Assembly (NCBI RefSeq): GCF_000758625.1
Contig: NZ_CP009283.1
Span: 6,580,001-6,644,000, forward strand
DNA: 64,000 nucleotides
Reading direction: 5' to 3'
From: Paenibacillus sp. FSL R7-0273
GTDB lineage: Bacteria > Bacillota > Bacilli > Paenibacillales > Paenibacillaceae
Shown here: in pieces, positions 9,409-19,543 of the stretch
How the letters are laid out: the number at the start of each line of letters is the position of its first letter
Position numbering within the stretch: position 1 is the first letter of the stretch
Translations under genes and position numbers: made by a program
Notes under the pieces: generated by a model
Seen by the model: the letters and a program-made list of their open reading frames with translations, nothing else
Database searches by the model: none
What the model was told of the DNA's origin: nothing

Positions 9409-9453
9409 CTGGGAACTCTCCTCCTGTATGTTAACATTTATATGAGTGCCTAA

Positions 9454-10146
9454 TTATTTATGAAGTCCGCATTCTGTCTTCTCGTTACCTGACCATCTGC
9501 CGGCGCGCGGGTCTTCACCCGGCATAACAGCCCGTGTGCACTGCTCGCAGCCGATGCTCGGGAAGTTACGGTCATGCAGCGGGTTATACACGACATTGTT
9601 AGCCCGGATATAATTCCATACATCCTCAGATGTCCAGTCAGCGATCGGATTAAATTTCACAAGTCCGAACTTATAGTCGTACTCTACCTTTTTAGAATTG
9701 GCACGCGTAGGCGCCTGGTCACGGCGGATACCGGTAATCCATGCCTCATACTGTGACAAAATCCGGGTCAGAGGCTCCACCTTACGGATTGCGCAGCATT
9801 GGTTAGGATCAACACTCCAGAGATTATCGCCATATTGCTGAATCTGCTCATCGACGGAGATCTGCGGCGAGACCCTTACGAACTCCATCCCGTATTTATC
9901 AGCCATAACATCTCTTGTCTCATACGTTTCTTTGAAGTGGAAATCTGTATCCAGATAGAACACATCCGTCGACGGACTTACCTTTTGCAGCATATCGACA
10001 AGCACTACATCCTCAGCCCCGAAGCTGCAGGCAAAAGTGATATTCGGAAAAGTCTCTACCGCCCAGCGGATAATCTCCTCGGGTGAAGCATTCTCCAGTT
10101 CTTCAGCCTTAATCTTGATCAGATCCTCTTTCTCAAGCAGATTCAT
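9454..10146 (-). CDS. cysH: APS/PAPS reductase CysH
   Basis: This 230-aa reductase converts activated sulfate to sulfite using thioredoxin. It carries the Cys-Cys (117-118) and CxxC (C200, C203) ligands of the [4Fe-4S] cluster that define the APS-reducing type, and the catalytic C226 in the ECGLHK tail. The PAPS-type enzyme of enteric bacteria lacks the cluster cysteines. GGAGGA precedes the ATG. It heads a two-gene unit with sat behind its own promoter. In B. subtilis the place between rpsI and cwlD is held by another gene. Confidence 0.95.
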   Translation of the reverse strand: MNLLEKEDLIKIKAEELENASPEEIIRWAVETFPNITFACSFGAEDVVLVDMLQKVSPSTDVFYLDTDFHFKETYETRDVMADKYGMEFVRVSPQISVDEQIQQYGDNLWSVDPNQCCAIRKVEPLTRILSQYEAWITGIRRDQAPTRANSKKVEYDYKFGLVKFNPIADWTSEDVWNYIRANNVVYNPLHDRNFPSIGCEQCTRAVMPGEDPRAGRWSGNEKTECGLHK

Positions 10147-10199
10147 TATAGTATTCCTCCATCCTGATATCTAAAAAAGTGCCCGGTCCGTCAATTCCA

Positions 10200-10245
10200 A
10201 CTATTCTTATATGGAATAGTATAAGCGATCCACAGCCGAAGTCAA
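10200..10245 (-). promoter_or_regulatory. SigA promoter of cysH-sat with overlapping palindrome
   Basis: On the minus strand TTGACT (10240-10245) and TATACT (10218-10223) are 16 bp apart. A perfect 7-bp inverted repeat ACTATTC/GAATAGT (10200-10206, 10214-10220) overlaps the -10 box and start point. This is where a repressor would block RNA polymerase. CymR, the cysteine-pathway repressor of Bacillus, is one candidate, but the match to its site is partial. Confidence 0.7.
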
Positions 10246-10306
10246 CACTTTTATCCATTTTGGGTTAAAGTGCTGTAATGGAATAAAACTTATCATTCAG
10301 GAGAAT

Positions 10307-10341
10307 ATAAAAAGCCCCTGGCCCATAAGGGCCAGAGGCTT
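10307..10341 (-). terminator. terminator of rplM-rpsI
   Basis: The hairpin arms AAGCCCCTGGCCC (10312-10324) and GGGCCAGAGGCTT (10329-10341) pair around a 4-nt loop. On the minus strand the stem is followed by TTTTTAT. Confidence 0.92.
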
Positions 10342-10362
10342 GATTCCTTGAGAAAAGGAATA

Positions 10363-10755
10363 TTAACGTTTCGAGAACTGTGGAGCGCGACGAGCAGCTT
10401 TGAGGCCGTATTTCTTACGTTCCTTCATACGTGGGTCACGAGTCAGGAAGCCGGCTTTCTTCAGCGTACCGCGGTATTCAGGGTCAACTTTGAGCAATGC
10501 ACGGGAGATCCCGTGACGGATTGCGCCAGCTTGACCGGAAATGCCGCCACCGTGTGCAAGTACGATTACATCGTAGCTGCCCAGTGTTTCAGTCAGGTTC
10601 AAAGGTTGTCTTACGATCATCTTCAATGTTTCAACACCGAAGTAATCATCCATCTCACGTTTGTTAATGACAATGCGTCCTTCACCCGGTACAAGGCGAA
10701 CACGTGCTACCGAATGTTTACGACGACCTGTCCCATAGTATTGTACTTGTGCCAT
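10363..10755 (-). CDS. rpsI: 30S ribosomal protein S9
   Basis: S9 (130 aa, usual length) binds the 30S head, and its C-terminal tail reaches the P-site t[19 protein letters not shown] and the terminal QFSKR are diagnostic. AGAGGAGG lies 8 nt before the ATG. It follows rplM by 20 bp, forming the standard L13-S9 unit, and is followed by a strong terminator. Confidence 0.99.
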   Translation of the reverse strand: MAQVQYYGTGRRKHSVARVRLVPGEGRIVINKREMDDYFGVETLKMIVRQPLNLTETLGSYDVIVLAHGGGISGQAGAIRHGISRALLKVDPEYRGTLKKAGFLTRDPRMKERKKYGLKAARRAPQFSKR

Positions 10756-10775
10756 GAAACTGTCCTCCTCTATTC

Positions 10776-11213
10776 TTATCCGCGAAGTTCGTAAACTTCA
10801 GGTTTTTGTGCTGCATGTGGATGCTCAACGCCTGCATATACTTTAAGTCTCAGCTTCATGTGGTCACCTTGACGAGTCTTAGGAATCATACCGTGTACAG
10901 CAGATTCAATTACGCGCTCAGGCTTAGTCTTCAGCAGCTGATCAGCAGTTGTTACTTTCAAACCGCCTGGGTGCATCGAGTGACGGTAGTATTTCTTGTT
11001 CTGCAGCTTCTTGCCTGTCAGGTGAATCTTCTCAGCGTTGATTACAATAACGAAATCACCAGTATCAACGTGTGGAGTGAATTGCGGTTTGTGTTTGCCA
11101 CGGATCAGAGCAGCGGCTTCGCTAGCCAGACGACCAAGTGTTTTGCCTTCGGCATCAATGATGTGCCAATTGCGTTCAACTTCGTTCGGCTTCGCCATAT
11201 AGGTGGTACGCAT
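10776..11213 (-). CDS. rplM: 50S ribosomal protein L13
   Basis: L13 (145 aa) is an early-assembling large-subunit protein. [28 protein letters not shown] and [13 protein letters not shown] are diagnostic. The start MRTTYMAK agrees with Bacillus L13, and AAGGAGG lies 8 nt before the ATG. It has its own promoter and a structured leader of about 145 nt, and precedes rpsI. Confidence 0.99.
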   Translation of the reverse strand: MRTTYMAKPNEVERNWHIIDAEGKTLGRLASEAAALIRGKHKPQFTPHVDTGDFVIVINAEKIHLTGKKLQNKKYYRHSMHPGGLKVTTADQLLKTKPERVIESAVHGMIPKTRQGDHMKLRLKVYAGVEHPHAAQKPEVYELRG

Positions 11214-11358
11214 GAATGTTTCCTCCTTGTTCTCGTACGAAAATCATCTGTTTCGTATATCTAATTTCTCATTGGAATTACGATTAAGTTAGTTAAGTAA
11301 AGCTTGTTGGTTGGCATTTTCCTGATCGGGGCTGTGGGATAGCCATCAAGAAAACACA
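11214..11358 (-). ncRNA. probable L13 leader (autoregulatory mRNA structure)
   Basis: This 5' leader of rplM lies between the promoter and the ATG. It holds an extended hairpin in which GTTTTCTTGAT pairs with ATCAGGAAAAT on the minus strand. Structured L13 leaders are known upstream of rplM in Bacillota; the assignment here is from position and pairing, without a covariance model search. Confidence 0.6.
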
Positions 11359-11364
11359 ACTTTT

Positions 11365-11393
11365 ATATTACAGCATAACCCTGATAAGTGCAA
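11365..11393 (-). promoter_or_regulatory. SigA promoter of rplM-rpsI
   Basis: TTGCAC (11388-11393), a 17-bp spacer and TAATAT (11365-11370) on the minus strand lie between truA and rplM, so the L13-S9 unit has its own start. Confidence 0.8.
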
Positions 11394-11449
11394 GTGATTT
11401 TTAGTCCGTATCTCATATATTTCTGTAAAAAACACATGGTCCGAATCGT

Positions 11450-12229
11450 CTATTCATTGTCCTCATCATATTCCACGCTCCAGAGCGCCAGTCCCTTGGC
11501 AACTGCTGTAGGACCTGCTGCAGCTCGATCGCATACCGCCAGAATATCTGCAACCTTGTCCGCATGGTACTTACGTTCGCCAACCTGAATCAGCGTTCCC
11601 ATAATAATACGGACCATATGCTGCAAAAAGCCGCTTCCGGTAATAAAAGTATGAATAACACCCTGGTCATCTGAGCCCGGCCGGCACATACTCCGGTCAA
11701 TCTCCATATGTGCTTCAAAGATCGTCCGCACATGAGAGGTCTTAGTAGACTTCCGCGAAGCAAACGAAGTGTAGTCATAGGTGCCCACAAGATGCGCCAG
11801 TCCCTCCTGCATAGCTGTTACATCAAGCTTCAAGGGGTGATGGTGCTGCCAGCGCCGCTGAAACGGGTCGGGAAACCGGTTCCCGTTAATCGTGTACCTG
11901 TAGGTTTTACGCTTAGCTCCTCTGCGTGAGTGGAACGATAGCGGAACCTCCTTCGCCTCAGTAACAACGATATCCTGCGGTAGTCTGGCGTTAAGCGCCA
12001 GACACCAGCGTCCCAGCGGTATTTGCGAGGAAGTCAGGAAGTTGAACGGCTGGCCGTAAGCATGGACTCCCGCATCTGTCCTTCCCGAGGCTGTGATCTT
12101 CAGCGCCTCGCCGGTCAGATGAAGAATTGCCTGTTCCAGCCTGTCCTGAATCGTATTGCCCTGAGGCTGGGTCTGAAAGCCATCATAATGGGTTCCGTCA
12201 TAATTGACCTTCATCAATAGATTGCGCAT
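11450..12229 (-). CDS. truA: tRNA pseudouridine(38-40) synthase TruA
   Basis: TruA (259 aa) modifies U38-U40 in the anticodon stem-loop of tRNAs. The catalytic Asp52 lies in SGRTDAGVHA; MVRIIMGTLIQVG near the C terminus is also typical. AGGAAG precedes the ATG. It lies between rplQ and rplM as in B. subtilis, but is separated from rplQ by about 320 bp full of hairpins, and from rplM by that gene's own promoter. Confidence 0.97.
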   Translation of the reverse strand: MRNLLMKVNYDGTHYDGFQTQPQGNTIQDRLEQAILHLTGEALKITASGRTDAGVHAYGQPFNFLTSSQIPLGRWCLALNARLPQDIVVTEAKEVPLSFHSRRGAKRKTYRYTINGNRFPDPFQRRWQHHHPLKLDVTAMQEGLAHLVGTYDYTSFASRKSTKTSHVRTIFEAHMEIDRSMCRPGSDDQGVIHTFITGSGFLQHMVRIIMGTLIQVGERKYHADKVADILAVCDRAAAGPTAVAKGLALWSVEYDEDNE

Positions 12230-12288
12230 TCCATTCTTCCTTTCAAGCTGCTGCTCAGCTCACTTAACCGTAATTCATTTTCACAAGT

Positions 12289-12330
12289 AGAAACGGCTCA
12301 GCCATCCTAAACAGGACGGTAGCCGTTTCT
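12289..12330. repeat. hairpin 1 in rplQ-truA interval
   Basis: A perfect 10-bp inverted repeat, AGAAACGGCT / AGCCGTTTCT, encloses a partly paired middle (CCATCCT with AGGACGG). No T tract follows on the minus strand. Confidence 0.65.
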
Positions 12331-12339
12331 GCGAGAAAT

Positions 12340-12372
12340 ATAAGGATGATTTACAGCGTAAAACATCCTTAT
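12340..12372. repeat. hairpin 2 in rplQ-truA interval
   Basis: ATAAGGATG (12340-12348) pairs with CATCCTTAT (12364-12372), and the interior TTTAC and GTAAA pair around AGC, giving an almost continuous stem of about 14 bp. Confidence 0.7.
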
Positions 12373-12376
12373 ACTT

Positions 12377-12402
12377 AAAAAAAAGAGCCCCGGCGGGAGC
12401 TC
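12377..12402 (-). terminator. terminator downstream of rplQ
   Basis: On the minus strand GAGCTCC, a CGCC loop and GGGGCTC are followed by eight T residues. This is a clear intrinsic terminator for the S10-spc-alpha transcripts. Confidence 0.93.
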
Positions 12403-12431
12403 CTTCTACTCTTTACAAGGTGATTCCCGCG

Positions 12432-12475
12432 GTTATTGATACAGCAGGGCCTTATCGCCCCTGCAGTACAATAAC
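12432..12475. repeat. long imperfect inverted repeat downstream of rplQ
   Basis: GTTATTG/CAATAAC at the ends, then TAC/GTA and GCAGGGC/GCCCCTGC inside, make a stem of about 17 bp with a short loop. It precedes the terminator on the rplQ transcript and may protect the 3' end. Confidence 0.65.
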
Positions 12476-12548
12476 AATAATACTTACTGCTCAATCTCCG
12501 GAGATCATGAACTTAAAGAGTACAAATCGGAAATCATGACTTGTATTA

Positions 12549-12914
12549 CTACGCGCGGTCTACCAGTTCAAGATAAACCATAGGCGCAGCATCGCCACGG
12601 CGAGGTCCCAGCTTCAGGATACGAGTGTATCCGCCTGGACGCTCTGTGTAACGAGGAGCAATATCAGAGAACAACTTTTGGATTGCATCTTGCTCACCGT
12701 CTACAGTCTCACGACGAACAAATGCAGCTACTTGACGGCGAGCATGAAGATCGCCCTTCTTAGCTTTAGTGATCAGTTTCTCAGCGATGGAACGAACTTC
12801 CTTCGCTTTGGCTTCCGTTGTCTGGATGCGCTCGTATAGGAACAGATCCGTTACCATGTCACGGAACAATGCTTTACGCGCACTGGAATCACGGCCCAAT
12901 TTTTGGTATGCCAT
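12549..12914 (-). CDS. rplQ: 50S ribosomal protein L17
   Basis: L17 (121 aa) lines the area around the peptide exit tunnel. [18 protein letters not shown] and the [12 protein letters not shown] block are diagnostic. The frame is open to 12932, but GAAGGAGGG sits 7 nt before the ATG at 12912-12914. It is the last gene of the alpha operon after rpoA. Confidence 0.98.
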   Translation of the reverse strand: MAYQKLGRDSSARKALFRDMVTDLFLYERIQTTEAKAKEVRSIAEKLITKAKKGDLHARRQVAAFVRRETVDGEQDAIQKLFSDIAPRYTERPGGYTRILKLGPRRGDAAPMVYLELVDRA

Positions 12915-12956
12915 TTGTTTTCCCTCCTTCACTCAAGTACTCAAGCAATTGAATTA

Positions 12957-13901
12957 CTATTCTTCTGTACGAAGACCCAAACCAAGCTCTTCAAGCTTCT
13001 CTTGAACTTCTTCCAAAGATTTGCGGCCCAGGTTACGGACCTTCATCATATCTTCTTCAGTTTTCGTAGTCAGCTCTTGTACGGTATTAATACCGGCACG
13101 TTTGAGGCAGTTGTAGGAACGGACAGAAAGATCCAGCTCTTCGATTGTCATCTCAAGCACTTTTTCTTTTTTGTCTTCTTCTTTTTCAACCATAATTTCG
13201 GCGTCCTTCGCTTCATCCGTAAGACCTACGAATAAGACGAGGTGTTCGTTCAAAATTTTGGCTCCGAGGCTTACAGCCTCTTCCGGTCTGATACTTCCAT
13301 CTGACCAAACTTCCAGCGTCAGCTTGTCATAGTTAGTCACTTGTCCGACACGAGTGTTATCAATGACATAGTTTACGCGGGAAATTGGAGTGTAGATGGA
13401 GTCAACTGGAATTACACCAATTGGCTGATCGTCGCGTTTGTTCCGGTCTGCTTGGACATAGCCGCGACCACGGCCTGCAAAAATTCGCATGTGAAGTCTC
13501 GCGCCAGGTCCCAGCGTTGCAATATGAAGATCCGGATTTAGGATTTCAACATCGCTGTCCGCGCGGATATCACCGGCGGTAACAATGCCTTCACCTTCAG
13601 CATCAATCTCGAACACTTTTTCTTCGTCTGAATGAATCTTCAGAGAAAGAGCTTTAAGGTTCAGGATGATTTCCGTCACATCTTCCATTACGCCAGGAAT
13701 GGTCGAGAACTCATGCAGAACGCCGTCAATTTGGACCGAAGTCACTGCGGCTCCCGGCAGGGAGGACAGCAGAATCCGGCGAAGCGAGTTCCCCAGAGTC
13801 GTGCCATATCCACGTTCCAGCGGTTCAACTACGAATTTCCCATAGGTTCCTTCATCATTGGCTTCTACGGTCTCAATTTTCGGCTTTTCGATTTCTATCA
13901 C
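12957..13901 (-). CDS. rpoA: RNA polymerase alpha subunit
   Basis: RpoA (314 aa, the length of the B. subtilis protein) dimerises to start RNA polymerase assembly. The N-terminal domain carries [17 protein letters not shown]; the C-terminal domain (about 245-314) has [19 protein letters not shown], which contacts UP elements and activators. The start is GTG (13899-13901), 7 nt after GAAGGAGGGG. It has a candidate promoter of its own in the 131-bp gap after rpsK. Confidence 0.99.
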   Translation of the reverse strand: MIEIEKPKIETVEANDEGTYGKFVVEPLERGYGTTLGNSLRRILLSSLPGAAVTSVQIDGVLHEFSTIPGVMEDVTEIILNLKALSLKIHSDEEKVFEIDAEGEGIVTAGDIRADSDVEILNPDLHIATLGPGARLHMRIFAGRGRGYVQADRNKRDDQPIGVIPVDSIYTPISRVNYVIDNTRVGQVTNYDKLTLEVWSDGSIRPEEAVSLGAKILNEHLVLFVGLTDEAKDAEIMVEKEEDKKEKVLEMTIEELDLSVRSYNCLKRAGINTVQELTTKTEEDMMKVRNLGRKSLEEVQEKLEELGLGLRTEE

Positions 13902-13999
13902 GAGTGTACCCCTCCTTCAAACGTCGCTCCTATATGAAACTGTCACCCCATCAGGTGCATCATGTAGTATGCCTAAACACCTATTATTAGCAGATGCGT

Positions 14000-14026
14000 C
14001 AGAATTATACCACAATCACAATTCTG
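14000..14026 (-). promoter_or_regulatory. candidate extended -10 promoter of rpoA inside an inverted repeat
   Basis: On the minus strand TGG-TATAAT (14004-14012) is a perfect extended -10; no good -35 is seen. The -10 sits in one arm of an inverted repeat CAGAATT/AATTCTG (14000-14006, 14020-14026). Confidence 0.55.
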
Positions 14027-14032
14027 ATTTCA

Positions 14033-14428
14033 CTATACGCGACGACGTTTTGGCGGACGGCATCCATTGTGAGGAACCGGAGTTACGTCTTTAATGAGGT
14101 TTACTTCAAGACCAGCGGCCTGAAGGGAACGGATGGCAGCTTCGCGGCCCGCACCCGGTCCTTTAACCATAACTTCAACGGACTTCATGCCGTGTTCCAT
14201 AGCTGCTTTAGCAGCAGATTCGGCTGCCATTTGCGCTGCAAATGGAGTCGATTTACGGGAACCTCTGAATCCTTGACCACCGGAGCTTGCCCAGGAAATT
14301 GCATTTCCGTGAGGATCCGTGATCGTAACGATAGTGTTATTGAACGTGGAACGGATATGTGCCACGCCAGACTCGATATTTTTCCGGTCGCGACGTTTTG
14401 TACGTACGACTTTTTTCGGTTTAGCCAT
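14033..14428 (-). CDS. rpsK: 30S ribosomal protein S11
   Basis: S11 (131 aa) is part of the 30S platform near the mRNA exit. [15 protein letters not shown] and the C-terminal [12 protein letters not shown] are diagnostic. GAGGTGAT precedes the ATG. It follows rpsM by 19 bp in the alpha-type end of the cluster. Confidence 0.99.
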   Translation of the reverse strand: MAKPKKVVRTKRRDRKNIESGVAHIRSTFNNTIVTITDPHGNAISWASSGGQGFRGSRKSTPFAAQMAAESAAKAAMEHGMKSVEVMVKGPGAGREAAIRSLQAAGLEVNLIKDVTPVPHNGCRPPKRRRV

Positions 14429-14447
14429 TGTCTCTTATCACCTCTTC

Positions 14448-14816
14448 TTATTTCTTTTTGTTTGCTACCGTACGGCGCGGGCCTTTACGGGTACGAGCAT
14501 TGGTTTTAGTACGTTGACCGCGAACAGGCAATCCACGACGGTGACGAACACCGCGGTAGCAGCCGATCTCAGTAAGACGCTTAATATTCAAGGAAATTTC
14601 ACGACGAAGGTCACCTTCAACCTTGACCGATTTGTCGATCGTTTCACGCAGTTTGCTGACTTCATCTTCCGTCAAATCACGGACACGTGTGTTAACGTCA
14701 ATGCCTGTTTCATTAAGAATTTTCTGGGAAGTCGTTTTACCGATTCCGAAAATATAAGTCAAGGCGATCTCAACGCGTTTGTCACGTGGCAAATCCACAC
14801 CAGCTATACGAGCCAT
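14448..14816 (-). CDS. rpsM: 30S ribosomal protein S13
   Basis: S13 (122 aa) sits on the 30S head and contacts the large subunit and P-site t[23 protein letters not shown] and [19 protein letters not shown] are diagnostic. AAGGGGGTG precedes the ATG by 9 nt. It follows rpmJ by 19 bp. Confidence 0.99.
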   Translation of the reverse strand: MARIAGVDLPRDKRVEIALTYIFGIGKTTSQKILNETGIDVNTRVRDLTEDEVSKLRETIDKSVKVEGDLRREISLNIKRLTEIGCYRGVRHRRGLPVRGQRTKTNARTRKGPRRTVANKKK

Positions 14817-14835
14817 TTTACGCTACACCCCCTTC

Positions 14836-15218
<383 letters not shown>

Positions 15219-15220
15219 AG

Positions 15221-15529
15221 TTAGTCTCCTTTCTCATGAGCACTTATTCCAGCTGGATCTCCATATTTCATCACTGCGAACCGCAGCTTTCCATTGGTTA
15301 CCCGGCCGGTTTCTTCCAAACTGTTCACAACCTCACTGCTTATGAAGGGTATGAGCTCCAAATGCTGAATATTCTTCTTCTTCGGCCCGTCAAACTTTCG
15401 TTTGTCCCCGTCAGCAATGAATACAAACCTGCTATCAACAACTGCGATAACAACGGCAGCCTCTCCGGCATCCTTGCCTTTGAGAATTCTCACGATCTGA
15501 CCAACCTGCGGGCTGCTCCCGGTATTCAC
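15221..15529 (-). CDS. KOW-domain RNA-binding protein (YbzG/L14e-like)
   Basis: This 102-aa protein has an N-terminal KOW motif ([22 protein letters not shown]) and a basic middle ([17 protein letters not shown]). The same small gene lies between map and infA in B. subtilis (ybzG). The KOW fold and the neighbourhood suggest rRNA or ribosome binding, but the function is not established. The start is GTG (15527-15529), 11 bp from the map stop, with AGGTGATC upstream. Confidence 0.88.
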   Translation of the reverse strand: MNTGSSPQVGQIVRILKGKDAGEAAVVIAVVDSRFVFIADGDKRKFDGPKKKNIQHLELIPFISSEVVNSLEETGRVTNGKLRFAVMKYGDPAGISAHEKGD

Positions 15530-15540
15530 GTGAAGATCAC

Positions 15541-16293
15541 CTACGCATTCAGTTTTGTGAAAATTTCCATGCCGTCCGGTGTAACTGCTACTGTATGCTC
15601 AAAATGAGCACAGAGTGAACCATCTACCGTAACGACCGTCCAGTTATCTTCCAGAGTTCTGACATATCTGTCCCCTGCGTTCACCATCGGCTCAATCGCG
15701 AGTACCATACCCGGCTTCAGACGTGGTCCGCGGTCCGCTATGCCATAGTTCGGAATTTGCGGTTCTTCATGCAGTTTTGCCCCGATGCCATGGCCAACAT
15801 ACTCGCGTACGACGGAGAATCCGGCGTCCTCGATATACTGCTGGATCGCATGGGAAATTGTAAACAAGCGCACATCCGGCTTAACTAACGCCAGTCCTGC
15901 GTACAAGGAGCCTTCAGTGACGTCCAGCAGACGCTGAGCCTCATCAGAAATGCTGCCTACTCCGTAGGTCCAAGCGGAATCACCGTGATAACCGCGGTAC
16001 TCAGCACCAATATCCAGCGTAACAATGTCGCCTTCGATTAGTTTGCGTTTGCCCGGAAATCCATGCACCAATTGTTCGTTAACTGAAGCGCAAATGCTGG
16101 CAGGAAAACCGTTGTAACCCTTGAAAGACGGCACTGCACCTTGACTGCGAATGTATTGATCGGCGATTCTGTCGAGCTCTCCGGTAGTGATTCCAGGCTC
16201 AATGGCCTGAGCAATCAGCCGGTGACTCTCGGCAACAATACGGCCAGCTTCCCTCATAAAGGCAAGTTCCTGTTCGGATTTACAAATGATCAT
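15541..16293 (-). CDS. map: methionine aminopeptidase, type I
   Basis: Map (250 aa) removes the initiator methionine from nascent proteins. Metal ligands are visible at D94 (VTLDIG) and D105 (HGDSAWT), with VGHGIG and AIEPM further on. The frame is open to 16320, but GGGG of the adk end lies 8 nt before the ATG at 16291-16293, giving a length close to the 248 aa of B. subtilis Map. It follows adk by 4 bp. Confidence 0.97.
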   Translation of the reverse strand: MIICKSEQELAFMREAGRIVAESHRLIAQAIEPGITTGELDRIADQYIRSQGAVPSFKGYNGFPASICASVNEQLVHGFPGKRKLIEGDIVTLDIGAEYRGYHGDSAWTYGVGSISDEAQRLLDVTEGSLYAGLALVKPDVRLFTISHAIQQYIEDAGFSVVREYVGHGIGAKLHEEPQIPNYGIADRGPRLKPGMVLAIEPMVNAGDRYVRTLEDNWTVVTVDGSLCAHFEHTVAVTPDGMEIFTKLNA

Positions 16294-16297
16294 TACA

Positions 16298-17017
<720 letters not shown>

Positions 17018-17040
17018 TTAGCTTCGCCGGAACCTATCGC

Positions 17041-18339
17041 CTATTTGTTGATGAAGCCTTTGTAATGGCGTTTGATCAATTGGCTCTCGATCTGCTTCAT
17101 CGTATCCAGTGCTACACCGACTACGATCAGCAGTGCGGTACCGCCAATCTGTACTTCACGCGGCAACCCGGATAGTGAACCAAAGAGTACCGGCATTACA
17201 GAGATCACAGCCAGGAACAACGCACCGGACATAGTCAGACGCGACATCACTCTGGTCAGATATTTCTCAGTTGCTTTACCTGGACGAATACCCGGAATGT
17301 ATCCACCATTCTTTTTCATGTTGTCAGCCATTTGCTGCGGGTTCATCTGAACAAACGTGTAGAAGAACGTAAATCCGATGATCATGATCACATAAAGGAC
17401 CATGCCGAGCGGCTTGTCATGAGCAAGATTGTTGGTAATCCATTTGGCCCATTCATGGGTTGACCAGAAGCTTGATATTACAATTGGGAATTGAAGCAAT
17501 GATACAGCGAAGATTACCGGAATAACACCTGCCGCATTGATTTTAAGCGGAATATGTGTATTCTGTCCACCGTACATTTTGTTACCGACTACTCGTTTGG
17601 CGTATTGCACAGGAATCTTACGAATCCCTTGCTGTACGAAGATAACTCCGACAACAATTGCCACAAGCACAATCAGTACGATAACGACTTTAAGAATATT
17701 CAGGAACATCTGATCCGGCTGAATAAAGCTTGATTGCGCCGTAGTCGTGATATATCCCGGAATGGCGGCGACGATCCCCGCAAAAATCAGGATCGAAATC
17801 CCGTTTCCTATTCCCTTTTCAGTGATCTGCTCACCAAGCCACATCAGGAACGATGTACCTGCAGTCAGTATGATCGCAATCAGCAGGTAATCAGCAAAGG
17901 TCGCATTTGGAATCATCTCAGTGCCGTAAATCCGGTTAAACCCGATGGAGGTCGCAAACGCTTGAATCAGACCGAGTACAACCGTACCGTACCGGGTGAT
18001 TTGTGCCAGTTGTTTTTTCCCGTGCTCCCCTTGCTTAGCCCATTCGGCAAACTTGGGAACAACATCCATCGAGAGCAATTGCACGATGATGGATGCTGTA
18101 ATGTACGGGTAAATACTAATCGCAAAAATCGAGAAGTTTTTGAGCGCTCCGCCCGAGAAGGTGTTCAAAAGACCCATCAAAGCTTCGCCGCCTTGATTTG
18201 CTGTCTCCAGTACTTCTTTGTTCACACCGGGAACCGGTACAAACGAACCGATGCGGTAGATGATCAGAACGAACAGGGTAAACAGGATCTTTTTGCGCAA
18301 ATCTTCAACATGCCATATATTCTTAAACGTCTTGAACAT
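17041..18339 (-). CDS. secY: preprotein translocase channel subunit SecY
   Basis: SecY (432 aa) is the protein-conducting channel in the plasma membrane and partners with SecE, also in this window. Ten hydrophobic segments can be traced. LPGVNKEVL-type start, GIGNGISILIFAGI and the cytoplasmic GYIPGIRPGKATEKYL loop are diagnostic. GAGGTGATCTA precedes the ATG. Its start overlaps the rplO stop as TAATG, so the two are probably translationally coupled. Confidence 0.98.
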   Translation of the reverse strand: MFKTFKNIWHVEDLRKKILFTLFVLIIYRIGSFVPVPGVNKEVLETANQGGEALMGLLNTFSGGALKNFSIFAISIYPYITASIIVQLLSMDVVPKFAEWAKQGEHGKKQLAQITRYGTVVLGLIQAFATSIGFNRIYGTEMIPNATFADYLLIAIILTAGTSFLMWLGEQITEKGIGNGISILIFAGIVAAIPGYITTTAQSSFIQPDQMFLNILKVVIVLIVLVAIVVGVIFVQQGIRKIPVQYAKRVVGNKMYGGQNTHIPLKINAAGVIPVIFAVSLLQFPIVISSFWSTHEWAKWITNNLAHDKPLGMVLYVIMIIGFTFFYTFVQMNPQQMADNMKKNGGYIPGIRPGKATEKYLTRVMSRLTMSGALFLAVISVMPVLFGSLSGLPREVQIGGTALLIVVGVALDTMKQIESQLIKRHYKGFINK

Positions 18340-18779
18340 TAGATCACCTCGGTTTTACCGCCGGCAGCCTCGATTTTCTCTACCGCAGATTGAGAGAACT
18401 TATTTGCTTGTACAGTCAATTTAACGGCCAGTTCGCCATTACCGAGGATCTTGATGCCGCTCTTGGAATTCTTGACAACACCAGTTTCAATCAGCAACTG
18501 TGGAGTCACTTCTGTTCCTTCAGCAAAGCTGTTCAGATCTTCCAGGTTTACAATCGCATACTCTTTACGGGTAGGATTGATGAAACCACGTTTAGGCAGA
18601 CGACGATAGAGCGGGTTTTGACCACCCTCGAAGCCAGGACGAACACCACCGCCGGAACGGGAGTTCTGACCTTTGTGACCGCGTCCGGACGTTTTACCGT
18701 TACCGCTACTTGGTCCGCGACCAACGCGGTTGCGTTCTTTGCGGGATCCAGGAGCTGGAGCAAGTTCATGTAACTTCAT
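18339..18779 (-). CDS. rplO: 50S ribosomal protein L15
   Basis: L15 (146 aa) has a Gly/Arg-rich N-terminal extension that threads into 23S rRNA ([22 protein letters not shown], broken here in two overlapping blocks) and a globular C-terminal domain. The frame is open to 18788 from a GTG, but AAGGAGG lies 8 nt before the ATG at 18777-18779. The stop overlaps the secY start. Confidence 0.98.
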   Translation of the reverse strand: MKLHELAPAPGSRKERNRVGRGPSSGNGKTSGRGHKGQNSRSGGGVRPGFEGGQNPLYRRLPKRGFINPTRKEYAIVNLEDLNSFAEGTEVTPQLLIETGVVKNSKSGIKILGNGELAVKLTVQANKFSQSAVEKIEAAGGKTEVI

Positions 18780-18819
18780 CGTTTGCACCTCCTTATGTTT
18801 GTTAATTTATGCGAGGCGT

Positions 18820-19005
18820 TTAGCCTTCAATTTCTGTAACGGACAGCAAGTGGCCCACTTTGTTGATCATTCCGCGAATTGCAGGAGTGTCATTGTGAAC
18901 CACGGTCGAGTTGGTTTTGCCCAGGCCGAGCGTCTTAACAGTAACACGTTGTGTCTGTGGACGACCGATTACACTGCGAACGAGGGTAATTTGCAATTTA
19001 GCCAT
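18820..19005 (-). CDS. rpmD: 50S ribosomal protein L30
   Basis: L30 (61 aa) begins [16 protein letters not shown] and contains [16 protein letters not shown], both typical. It is a small ferredoxin-like fold protein of the large subunit. It lies between rpsE and rplO, its standard place, 14 bp after the rpsE stop. Confidence 0.97.
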   Translation of the reverse strand: MAKLQITLVRSVIGRPQTQRVTVKTLGLGKTNSTVVHNDTPAIRGMINKVGHLLSVTEIEG

Positions 19006-19019
19006 TGACGTTCCCCTCC

Positions 19020-19517
19020 TTAACCGCGTAATTCTTCGACAGATTTGCCGCGAAGTTTCGCGACTTCTTCAATGCGCTTCAGACGGGAAAGACCCTCTAA
19101 AGTTGCATTGACCATGTTCATGGAATTCGAAGAACCCAGAGATTTTGTCAAAATGTCGCCAACGCCTGCCAATTCCAGTACCGCACGAACAGGACCGCCG
19201 GCGATAACGCCAGTACCTTCGGAAGCTGGTTTCAGCAGCACGCGTCCTGCGCCGAAATGTCCAGTAACGAGGTGAGGAATCGAAGTTCCTACGATTGGAA
19301 TGTGAATCAGGTTTTTCTTGGCGTCTTCAATGCCTTTACGGATGGCATCCGGAACTTCACCGGCTTTACCGATACCCGCACCGACATAACCGTTGCCGTC
19401 GCCCACAACAACAAGTGCACTAAAGCTGAAACGGCGTCCGCCTTTTACAACTTTTGCTACACGGTTAATGTGTACAACTCTTTCTGTCAGCTCTAAACTG
19501 TTCGGATCTACACGCAA
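19020..19517 (-). CDS. rpsE: 30S ribosomal protein S5
   Basis: S5 (165 aa) helps control decoding accuracy and mRNA unwinding. [20 protein letters not shown] and [18 protein letters not shown] are diagnostic. The start codon is TTG (19515-19517), 8 nt after GGAGG; the resulting [10 protein letters not shown] terminus matches other Bacillota S5 proteins, so an internal ATG is less likely. Confidence 0.97.
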   Translation of the reverse strand: MRVDPNSLELTERVVHINRVAKVVKGGRRFSFSALVVVGDGNGYVGAGIGKAGEVPDAIRKGIEDAKKNLIHIPIVGTSIPHLVTGHFGAGRVLLKPASEGTGVIAGGPVRAVLELAGVGDILTKSLGSSNSMNMVNATLEGLSRLKRIEEVAKLRGKSVEELRG

Positions 19518-19543
19518 GTCGTTAACCTCCTTTTAGAAATATT

